NCBI GenBank assembly: GCA_964643605.1
Contig: CAZXTF010000021.1
Coordinates: forward strand, 1-11,656
From: CAMTWJ01 sp964643605
GTDB taxonomy: Bacteria > Patescibacteriota > Saccharimonadia > Saccharimonadales > 2-12-FULL-41-12
Direction of reading: 5' to 3'
Length of the DNA: 11,656 nucleotides
Under the pieces are notes generated by a model that was not told the origin of the DNA, searched no databases, and worked only from the letters and a program-made list of their open reading frames with translations. Within the stretch, counting starts at the first letter, position 1. The number at the start of each line of letters is the position of its first letter. Shown piece after piece: positions 7,079-11,656 of the stretch. The translations under genes and the position numbers were made by a program.

Positions 7079-7246
7079 ATGATGGCAGACTTTCCAGAAT
7101 TTGAGCCGTTAGAACTCCCTGATTTGGACTTAGAACCTCTAAGTTTAGATTTTGAAGCTGTAATGTTTGAGCTTGAGCCATTCCCTGAGATTGAATTACC
7201 AGAGCTTGAACCTTTTGATATTGAACCACTTGATTTTATTATTTAG
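7079..7246 (+). CDS. very acidic, proline-rich small protein of unknown function (55 aa)
   Basis: The frame encodes 55 residues with 18 Asp/Glu, nine Pro and no Lys, Arg or His. Acidic and large hydrophobic residues alternate almost strictly, for example FEFEPLELPDLDLEPL and LEPFPEIELPELEPFDIEPL. In an extended strand all negative charges would fall on one face. Nothing similar is recognised. Possible roles include DNA mimicry (as in Ocr- or anti-restriction-type proteins) or masking a basic partner, but this is speculation. AAAGGA (7058-7063) is a Shine-Dalgarno-like site, rather far at 15 bases; ATG 7082 is an alternative start. The first ATG overlaps a TGA that closes an open frame from 6963. 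The 3' end overlaps the convergent HEPN-like gene by 8 bases. The opposite strand is full of stops here, so this strand is the coding one if any is. Confidence 0.6.
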   Translation: MMADFPEFEPLELPDLDLEPLSLDFEAVMFELEPFPEIELPELEPFDIEPLDFII

Positions 7247-7832
7247 GGAAGTTGTCAATTTCTGTTTTTAGCTTACCCTTATACTTTCTTCCGACATACA
7301 AACCTGTCTTTACATAAATGTTGGTTGTAGCTTCTGCGATTTGTGTATCAAGAAATGCTAAAAAGTCTTCATACAGACGACGTGTGTCTATATGTACTTG
7401 GTCGTGCATAAAGAAATGACCCGTACTGACGCCACCAGCTGATGCCGTTACAGACCAGTTAATCGTCCTGCTACCTTTGCTTATATGAACCAAGTGGTCT
7501 GAATGTGCTAAAGAGTTGCGATACATTTGCCATACAACGTCTGGGTAAGGTATGTTCAGTTGTTTTAATAGTCTGGGAACACGATTATCTTCGCCCTTGC
7601 CCTTACGATATATTGTCTTTGCAACAGCTTCTACTACAGGAAAAATCAATCTTGCAGAACCCCAGAAGCCAATCATATTTCCCNNNNNNNNNNTATTTCC
7701 CTTACTACCTTCAACATCAACCATTGAAAAGTATGTGCCAACATCATTGATTAGACGACCTTTTACGCCTTCAAGATACTGACTTTTAGACATTCTCGTA
7801 TGCGTGTCTTTGAGGTACTTACTTCGGTTCAT
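7239..7832 (-). CDS. HEPN-like domain protein with RNxxxH motif; contains a false assembly gap
   Basis: As written the protein has 197 residues with four undefined ones (47-50), caused by ten Ns at 7684-7693. The same 8 bases, TATTTCCC, stand on both sides of the Ns, so the two contig ends probably overlap. Removing 18 bases keeps the frame and gives about 191 residues without the doubled Gly-Asn. The key motif is QMYRNSLAHSDHL (Arg105, Asn106, His110), which fits the RNxxxH metal-independent RNase motif of HEPN proteins. A helical segment ARLIFPVVEAVAKTIY precedes it, as expected for a helical bundle. HEPN proteins often act as RNases in toxin-antitoxin, Abi and CRISPR systems. The fold is inferred, not shown. 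The start is ATG 7832, inside the end of the preceding gene; ATG 7793 is an alternative. It is the last gene of the operon. Confidence 0.7.
   Translation of the reverse strand: MNRSKYLKDTHTRMSKSQYLEGVKGRLINDVGTYFSMVDVEGSKGNXXXXGNMIGFWGSARLIFPVVEAVAKTIYRKGKGEDNRVPRLLKQLNIPYPDVVWQMYRNSLAHSDHLVHISKGSRTINWSVTASAGGVSTGHFFMHDQVHIDTRRLYEDFLAFLDTQIAEATTNIYVKTGLYVGRKYKGKLKTEIDNFPK
7676..7701. other. assembly gap (10 Ns) flanked by a duplicated 8-mer
   Basis: Ns occupy 7684-7693. TATTTCCC appears at 7676-7683 and again at 7694-7701. The usual cause is two contigs with a short unrecognised overlap joined by a fixed-length N spacer, so the true sequence is probably 18 bases shorter. Confidence 0.85.
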
Positions 7833-7986
7833 TCTTTTTCAATCTATCTTGCTTTGCCATTTCTAAAGCTAGCTTTGCAAACTCGTGTGTTTGCTCCACT
7901 AATTCGGAAACTTCTTCATCTGCTATATGCTCGTACTTTTTACCTAGAAGTTTGCGAGCTTCTTTGACAGACATTATGGGTTTCAT
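7819..7986 (-). CDS. small charged helical protein, function unknown (55 aa)
   Basis: The frame runs from ATG 7986 to TAA 7819-7821 and encodes a soluble, highly charged protein beginning MKPIMSVKEARKLLGKKYEH and ending in a Lys-rich tail (KQDRLKKNEPK). The middle, ADEEVSELVEQTHEFAKLAL, reads as an amphipathic helix. A second in-frame ATG lies at 7974. The start overlaps the previous gene's TGA as ATGA (4 nt), and its end overlaps the HEPN-like gene by 14 nt, so all three are probably translationally coupled. It could be the antitoxin-like partner of the HEPN-like protein, because a small protein next to a HEPN gene is a common arrangement. No direct evidence supports that. Small proteins with a similar SxxEARxxLG opening occur in accessory regions, but no function is known to me. 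Confidence 0.7.
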   Translation of the reverse strand: MKPIMSVKEARKLLGKKYEHIADEEVSELVEQTHEFAKLALEMAKQDRLKKNEPK

Positions 7987-8303
7987 ATTTTTGGGAGTTC
8001 TTTGCCATAAGTAGAAAGACTTGCTAGGAATAATACTGCGAACAGTAGGTCAAATAGCTGCCAAGTAGACTTATCTAAATACAAAGGTAATATGGGATTG
8101 AATAGTATTGCTGGGATAATAAATAGCCACCCAAGCCACGCTATTTTTGCTTGTACAAAGTACCAAATTAGAAATATTGAAGCTCCACAAACGGCTATTC
8201 TTAGTACCTGATAGTAAGAATAAGGCAGGTCGCCAATAGCGAATAACAGCATTAAACAAGCCGAAACTCTAACTATAAGTGATAACTGTTTTGTACTTTC
8301 CAC
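7983..8303 (-). CDS. DUF6804-like small integral membrane protein
   Basis: A 106-residue protein with four predicted helices (about 8-24, 33-50, 52-70, 81-97). The hallmarks PYSYYQVLRIAVCG, AILFNPILPLYLDKSTW and a following LFDLLFAVLFLASL match the pattern of the DUF6804 family (YYxxLR, LFNPixPi, WxxiD). The function is unknown; it sits in the cytoplasmic membrane. The start is GTG 8303-8301, two bases after the YbjN-like stop, and its TGA overlaps the next ATG. A small membrane protein beside an FtsK-like translocase could be an accessory of it, which is inference from context only. Confidence 0.8.
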   Translation of the reverse strand: MESTKQLSLIVRVSACLMLLFAIGDLPYSYYQVLRIAVCGASIFLIWYFVQAKIAWLGWLFIIPAILFNPILPLYLDKSTWQLFDLLFAVLFLASLSTYGKELPKI

Positions 8304-8305
8304 AC

Positions 8306-8710
8306 TTAATCTTCCATAAACTTACTGAATTTTTGAAGTTCTCTTCTCACTTCGTTTTCTAGATTTTCAACTAATGTTCCGAATGTGGCTTTTGTGTAAT
8401 CGTAATAGTCCATTTCTGTGAGTATTGTGATGGTGTTCTTGTCATCATTAACTTCGTAATACCATTTACCCATATTGTCCTGATTGATTTGGTTCATAAT
8501 TTCAAAGAAATCTCGGCTCTTGAGTGCTTTTAGTTGAAAGCCGCTCCAGCGAGTGGTCAAAATACAGGTGTTATTGAATATACGTACTACCAGAGTAGAC
8601 CTGTTGGGGTTTTTTGCTATGTATGTATGTCCTTCTTTGACTTTCAAGTCCTCAAGTTCATATCCTAAAAACTCTAAGTGGTTGGTAATTTCTTTTTCGT
8701 AACTGGGCAT
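8306..8710 (-). CDS. YbjN-like small soluble protein, function unknown
   Basis: A 134-residue protein without membrane segments or signal peptide. The layout is an N-terminal helix (EKEITNHLEFLGYELEDLK), a beta-rich centre (STLVVRIFNNTCILTTRW), a helix (RDFFEIMNQINQD), more strands (KWYYEVNDDKNTITILTEMD) and a long C-terminal helix (VENLENEVRRELQKFSKFM). This pattern resembles YbjN-domain and type III chaperone-like folds, where the protein works as a binding partner. I call it YbjN-like by pattern only. It has the best ribosome binding site of the operon, AAGGAG at 8716-8721, inside the end of the translocase gene. It may be made in larger amounts than its neighbours. Confidence 0.6.
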   Translation of the reverse strand: MPSYEKEITNHLEFLGYELEDLKVKEGHTYIAKNPNRSTLVVRIFNNTCILTTRWSGFQLKALKSRDFFEIMNQINQDNMGKWYYEVNDDKNTITILTEMDYYDYTKATFGTLVENLENEVRRELQKFSKFMED

Positions 8711-8712
8711 AA

Positions 8713-10170
8713 CTACTCCTTATCTTTTATTGACTCCCAATCGCTCAACTCGTCATCGTCTTTTTCGTTTAAAACTTTGCTCGTTGAACGCCTTTTCCCA
8801 ATTTTAACTTCTCTAGGCTTTGCACCGTCAGCTACCCCAACTAAATCTAGTTCCTCAAGCTCATCCATAATTCTCGCAGCCATACTGTAGCCTATGTGCA
8901 ATTCTCGCTGAAAAAGAGCGGTAGAAGCTCTACCTTCACGCTTAATAAGCTTCTTTGCCTTTTCTAGTAATGTATCAAAATCGTCGGTTGATGTTGGGTG
9001 TGTATGTCGAGAAATCTGCTGATTATCAATTCTGACGAAGTTGTATCCACTGATATTCCTAGTATCTTCAATACCGAGATATTCTGTTGAACCTAGCGGT
9101 AACCTAGAAGCCAATATAACTTCAAAATGCTTTAACAACTCATAGCCAATGGTTTGGTTTGATACCCTACTAGTTGAATAGATAATGCAAAAGTTTGCTT
9201 TCTTTGCTTTATCTATTAACGAAATCATTAGCTTATCGAACTTCTCTTGGTGCTGTGCTGCAATATCACACTCTTCTATGTAAACAACAATTGCTGGGAA
9301 CTTTTGCTTTTTATTAATCCTAAGTTCTGCTTGCTCTACCAGTTCTCGCAGCACTCTTACGCCAGTAACTACGCTAGTGATTACGTTTTTGTACAAGTAA
9401 TCAATATCTTCGTCTTGAAACTCGACTTGCTTTAGGTCGAAAAGGACAAAATTAACCTCGTCTGGCGTATAAGAAGATTTAAGTTGCTCTAACAACGTAT
9501 GAACCAATTCTGATTTTCCAGTTCCAGTTTCACCAACAAGAAGGATTGAACTATCATCTTCGATAGAAAAATTATCCCTGTTAATATAAGCATTTCCCTG
9601 CATTAAAGTGTCTTTACTCTCTATAGTTTCACCTTCAATGACGTCTTCAAAACGACCATTGGACTTGGCGTAACTATATTCTTCATACTTTTCAGACAAC
9701 CAAAAACCATAAAAGCGTGTTGCATAAGTCAAGACAAGAATAAATAACAAATTCCAAAATTGATTCCAGCCATCGTTAAATCCTGAAGCCAGCAACCCTA
9801 GCGGGACAACACCAATACCACCTAGAAATAGTCCTACTATTAGCCAAAAAGCACCCCAGTAGTAATAAGTTAGGATAAAACCAATCAGCCAACCCGTCAG
9901 TCCGAATACATACGAGCTAATCAGAAATACTATCGACATAACTCCTCTGGTAGCCTTGACGAAACTGATTGGTAATGCTATTAGCAAGAGTACCCAAAAC
10001 AGAACAGCTGAAGCATTTGAAAGGAAGGGCAAAAAATGTTCCGCCATAAATGTGGCACCTTTTAGAAATAGAACTATCAACCCAATACTGAGTGCAGAAA
10101 AGCCAACCATTAAGAATAAGCCCGCTATTGATTCAAAGATGGATTTGATTCTTGATGTACCGCTCGACAT
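8713..10170 (-). CDS. compact FtsK/SpoIIIE-type DNA translocase with gamma domain
   Basis: A 485-residue membrane-anchored ATPase. Helices lie at about 15-36, 52-72, 77-100, 107-128 and 138-156, like an FtsK_4TM module. A linker leads to the motor: Walker A LLVGETGTGKSELVHTLLEQ (Gly213-Ser220), FVLFDLKQVEF (the FtsK DPKxvEL motif, with Leu for Pro) and Walker B AIVVYIEECD (Glu299/Glu300). The end (412-460) is a gamma winged helix, STALFQRELHIGYSMAARIM, then DELEELDLVGVADGAKPREV, close to the FtsK gamma domain that reads oriented DNA motifs. It would pump double-stranded DNA across or along the membrane. At 485 residues it is much shorter than chromosomal FtsK (about 700-1300), lacking the long linker. 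The start is ATG 10170, overlapping the previous stop as TAATG; an upstream in-frame extension is rejected. Its position in an accessory operon suggests a plasmid or integrative-element transfer protein (TraB-like) rather than the housekeeping FtsK. Confidence 0.88.
   Translation of the reverse strand: MSSGTSRIKSIFESIAGLFLMVGFSALSIGLIVLFLKGATFMAEHFLPFLSNASAVLFWVLLLIALPISFVKATRGVMSIVFLISSYVFGLTGWLIGFILTYYYWGAFWLIVGLFLGGIGVVPLGLLASGFNDGWNQFWNLLFILVLTYATRFYGFWLSEKYEEYSYAKSNGRFEDVIEGETIESKDTLMQGNAYINRDNFSIEDDSSILLVGETGTGKSELVHTLLEQLKSSYTPDEVNFVLFDLKQVEFQDEDIDYLYKNVITSVVTGVRVLRELVEQAELRINKKQKFPAIVVYIEECDIAAQHQEKFDKLMISLIDKAKKANFCIIYSTSRVSNQTIGYELLKHFEVILASRLPLGSTEYLGIEDTRNISGYNFVRIDNQQISRHTHPTSTDDFDTLLEKAKKLIKREGRASTALFQRELHIGYSMAARIMDELEELDLVGVADGAKPREVKIGKRRSTSKVLNEKDDDELSDWESIKDKE
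8716..8721 (-). promoter_or_regulatory. strong ribosome binding site for the YbjN-like gene
   Basis: The minus strand reads AAGGAG, five bases before the ATG at 8710, and lies within the last codons of the FtsK-like gene. It is the clearest Shine-Dalgarno site in the operon. Confidence 0.75.
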
Positions 10171-10964
10171 TACTGACCTATAAGTCCATTGTAAGTTTCT
10201 ACTGCTGCATTTTGCCTTAGACGAATGTCTTCGCAATCCTGCCAGTCCGCATTATAAGAGTCAACCTCGTACTGACTATATCTATCTACTGTTGCTTCTC
10301 TTGCCGCCAAATCAGATGAGCAGTTCTCATACTGTGTTGTGAGTGAGTCCATCCTATCTTTAGCAGTCTGAACCTCGGGTGTTATTGAAGTGTTCGGATA
10401 TGTACCTGTGTTTTGGGCGGGTGTTTGATAGGCTGTAACAAATGCGTAGATTATGCCAACTGTTATTAAGGCACCTACAAATATAAGAATAACTTCACCT
10501 GTTGTGCCTTTTTCAGGTTCTGGTCCAGGTTGCTTCCTATTATTGAAGTTTATTGCTTTCTGAATAGGAAAAAGAGGCAAAGCGTAAATTAGTGCCAGAA
10601 TGATAGTCGCAACAATTACGCCACTGTTATATTCGGGTATTCTCGATACACCATTAGAGACAAGTAGTATGACTGCGTAAACGAGAGCAAGACCGCCAGC
10701 AGAGAAGTTAACCTTGTATCCGTGCTTATGTGCAGATTCCTTAATCTCCTTGAACAATGGCCACGCATAAAATATTTGAAAAATAGACCGCCAAAAGGGA
10801 GACATTTTTTGAGGATGAGCTTCTTTTATTGCTTTCCAATTTCGATAAAACCAGTATATTTCGTAAATGCCAAAAGTGATTATGGTAAGAAAATAAAGCC
10901 TTGGTAGCGACATTGAGTAGAATTTTATTCCGTGAGATTTTGTATTTTTTTCGGGTAATTCCAT
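10170..10964 (-). CDS. DUF4234-like multi-pass membrane protein with extracytoplasmic tail
   Basis: A 264-residue protein. After 19 polar residues comes SLPRLYFLTIITFGIYEIYW, the opening pattern of DUF4234-type proteins, followed by SPFWRSIFQIFYAWPLF. Further hydrophobic helices lie at about 90-108, 117-134 and 157-178. The last about 85 residues form a soluble, Gln/Asp/Thr-rich tail with two cysteines (in YENCSSD and WQDCEDI) and a probable coiled coil. The two cysteines suit a disulfide outside the cell, which is inference. The start is ATG 10964, with AAAGGA 10 bases upstream (10975-10980). The TAA stop overlaps the translocase ATG by one base, so the two are coupled and may form one membrane complex. 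The exact function is unknown. Confidence 0.75.
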   Translation of the reverse strand: MELPEKNTKSHGIKFYSMSLPRLYFLTIITFGIYEIYWFYRNWKAIKEAHPQKMSPFWRSIFQIFYAWPLFKEIKESAHKHGYKVNFSAGGLALVYAVILLVSNGVSRIPEYNSGVIVATIILALIYALPLFPIQKAINFNNRKQPGPEPEKGTTGEVILIFVGALITVGIIYAFVTAYQTPAQNTGTYPNTSITPEVQTAKDRMDSLTTQYENCSSDLAAREATVDRYSQYEVDSYNADWQDCEDIRLRQNAAVETYNGLIGQ

Positions 10965-10994
10965 CTTTGCTACATCCTTTAGTGTTTTTTGACT

Positions 10995-11186
10995 TTAATG
11001 TTCTTGGCTGGTTTCCAAAAACTTGATTACATCTTCCTTCTTGTAACGTCGTATCTTCCTCTCGCCCAGTCGTATCGGTTTGAGAGTTCCATTTTTGTCC
11101 CAGTTTCGCAGTGTATTTGGATGCACCTTCAGCAGTTTGCTGACTTCACTTAGCGTTAGGTACTCCGAGAGTTCTTCGTTAGACAT
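10995..11186 (-). CDS. AlpA/excisionase-type helix-turn-helix protein (MerR-like HTH_17)
   Basis: A 63-residue DNA-binding protein. YLTLSEVSKLLKVHPNTLRN is the winged-helix HTH typical of HTH_17/excisionase proteins, and the wing and third helix are in WDKNGTLKPIRLGERKIRRY and KKEDVIKFLE. These small proteins bind direct or inverted repeats and act as excisionases, or as regulators of mobile-element genes. It is the first gene of the minus operon, divergent from the unknown gene on the right, and 30 bases before the DUF4234-like gene. It probably regulates the shared promoter region (11187-11236), which contains a 10-bp palindrome. The start ATG 11186 has no clear Shine-Dalgarno site. Confidence 0.88.
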   Translation of the reverse strand: MSNEELSEYLTLSEVSKLLKVHPNTLRNWDKNGTLKPIRLGERKIRRYKKEDVIKFLETSQEH

Positions 11187-11189
11187 ATA

Positions 11190-11199
11190 ACAATATTGT
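11190..11199. promoter_or_regulatory. perfect 10-bp palindrome, candidate operator
   Basis: ACAATATTGT reads the same on both strands, lies 4 bases from the HTH gene start and ends at the first base of the plus-strand TATAAT. A bound protein here would block both directions. The HTH protein is the obvious candidate, by inference. Confidence 0.45.
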
Positions 11200-11204
11200 A
11201 TAAT
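11199..11204 (+). promoter_or_regulatory. -10 box for the rightward gene, overlapping a minus-strand -10
   Basis: TATAAT on the plus strand, 32 bases before ATG 11237. The minus strand reads TATTAT at 11205-11200, a plausible -10 for the HTH operon, so the two promoters would overlap. No strong -35 box is seen for either. Confidence 0.5.
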
Positions 11205-11236
11205 ACTTCACAACCACACGGAAGACGAAAGATGTA

Positions 11237-11656
11237 ATGAGCGAGCAAGATAATTTAGTAACAGCACTGATGAACAGGTATGGACTTGATAAAGCTTCTG
11301 CTAATAGTGTGCTTGCCCACGCCAAGTCGCTGTCAGCCCCAGACCGTAAGCCCAACGACTACGCCCTTGCCAAAGCCCTGAACGAGCGTGTTACCGACAT
11401 TATCGGCTTGTCTTCCAGTGAACTAGACATAACCGCCATCAACAAAAGTTACGTGCTGATGGTCAATGAACTCAAGAAGCTGTACGAACGCACAGCCGAA
11501 CTATCAAGCATAGGAATAACGCCTATCTGGAAGGTGTTTGACATCATTGAGGGTGCAGAATACGAGATAAGCCAGTACCTGAACGACTGGAACACTGACA
11601 CTGGTCAAAGCCACAACGCCAAAGTGAATAAGCTGTGTATCATCGCTGCCAAAGAA
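11237..11656 (+). CDS. unrecognised soluble protein, cut by right edge (first 140 aa)
   Basis: An open frame from ATG 11237 runs to the window end without a stop. It begins MSEQDNLVTALMNRYGLDKA and continues as a mixed-charge, mainly helical protein with no membrane segment or signal peptide. Segments such as INKSYVLMVNELKKLYERTA and the following SSIGITPIWKVFDIIEG look like alpha-helices around a short loop. I do not recognise the family. A GAAAG stretch (11227-11231) is a weak ribosome binding site. The gene appears more GC-rich than the neighbouring minus operon. Its divergence from the HTH gene suggests it is the first gene of a rightward module of the same element, perhaps replication or maintenance, but that is a guess. 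Confidence 0.75.
   Translation, partial: MSEQDNLVTALMNRYGLDKASANSVLAHAKSLSAPDRKPNDYALAKALNERVTDIIGLSSSELDITAINKSYVLMVNELKKLYERTAELSSIGITPIWKVFDIIEGAEYEISQYLNDWNTDTGQSHNAKVNKLCIIAAKE

Noticed and set aside
6882..7082. 66-codon open frame on the plus strand, with TGA overlapping the acidic gene's ATG
   Set aside because: It begins inside the Cys-rich gene in another frame, runs through the terminator hairpin, has no ribosome binding site and shows no recognisable protein pattern. The TGA/ATG overlap keeps a small chance that its end is translated.
10171..10236. 22-codon N-terminal extension of the FtsK-like frame
   Set aside because: It overlaps the conserved end of the upstream gene; ATG 10170 makes a TAATG junction and is directly followed by a normal N-terminus and first helix.
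1..11656. CRISPR array, rRNA, insertion sequence, replication origin
   Set aside because: No regularly spaced repeats, no rRNA-like stretch, no transposase frame or terminal inverted repeats, and no iteron cluster were seen.

Overview
The window looks like a stretch of a small bacterial chromosome, probably a Patescibacteria/CPR organism close to Saccharibacteria (TM7). This is inferred from gene content: a four-helix N-terminal Abhydrolase_9-type hydrolase, a membrane-anchored type I phosphodiesterase, a CPBP protease, and short Cys-rich and helical proteins packed with tiny gaps. TGA is used as a normal stop (for example at 2005-2007 and 7983-7985), so the code is standard. A run of ten Ns inside a gene shows a draft assembly, and at least one other base looks wrong or mutated (the frameshift at about 1460).

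Region 1 (1-6916) looks chromosomal. On the minus strand are an ABC exporter permease (partial) and its ATPase. Divergent from them is an alpha/beta hydrolase broken by a one-base frameshift exactly at its nucleophile elbow. A 673-residue membrane phosphodiesterase follows on the minus strand. Divergent from that, on the plus strand, are a four-helix alpha/beta hydrolase and a CPBP (CAAX-like) protease, probably one transcript, ending in a strong hairpin that overlaps the last stop codon. A 55-residue Cys-rich, metal-site-like protein gene comes next. A 34-bp intergenic sequence occurs twice (4066-4099 and 6672-6705).

Region 2 (about 6950-11656) reads as an inserted accessory island, visibly more AT-rich over 7239-11186. 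A terminator-like inverted repeat (6955-6990) sits at its left edge. A 55-codon, extremely acidic protein (7079-7246, plus) meets the end of a tightly packed minus-strand operon. In transcription order that operon holds: an AlpA/excisionase-type HTH protein, a DUF4234-like membrane protein, a compact FtsK/SpoIIIE translocase with a C-terminal gamma winged helix, a YbjN-like protein, a DUF6804-like membrane protein, a small helical protein that overlaps both neighbours, and a HEPN-like protein with an RNxxxH motif. Most junctions are overlaps or gaps of 2-30 nt, so the seven genes are probably co-transcribed. The HTH gene is divergent from an unrecognised gene that runs off the right edge, across a shared promoter region with a 10-bp palindrome.

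The most interesting reading is that the island is a mobile element whose operon encodes a single-ATPase dsDNA translocase (compare TraB of actinobacterial AICEs) together with a HEPN effector-like protein. That is a hypothesis; no integrase, relaxase or attachment site is visible here. No rRNA, tRNA, CRISPR array or insertion sequence was found, and no stretch over 300 bases lacks a gene.
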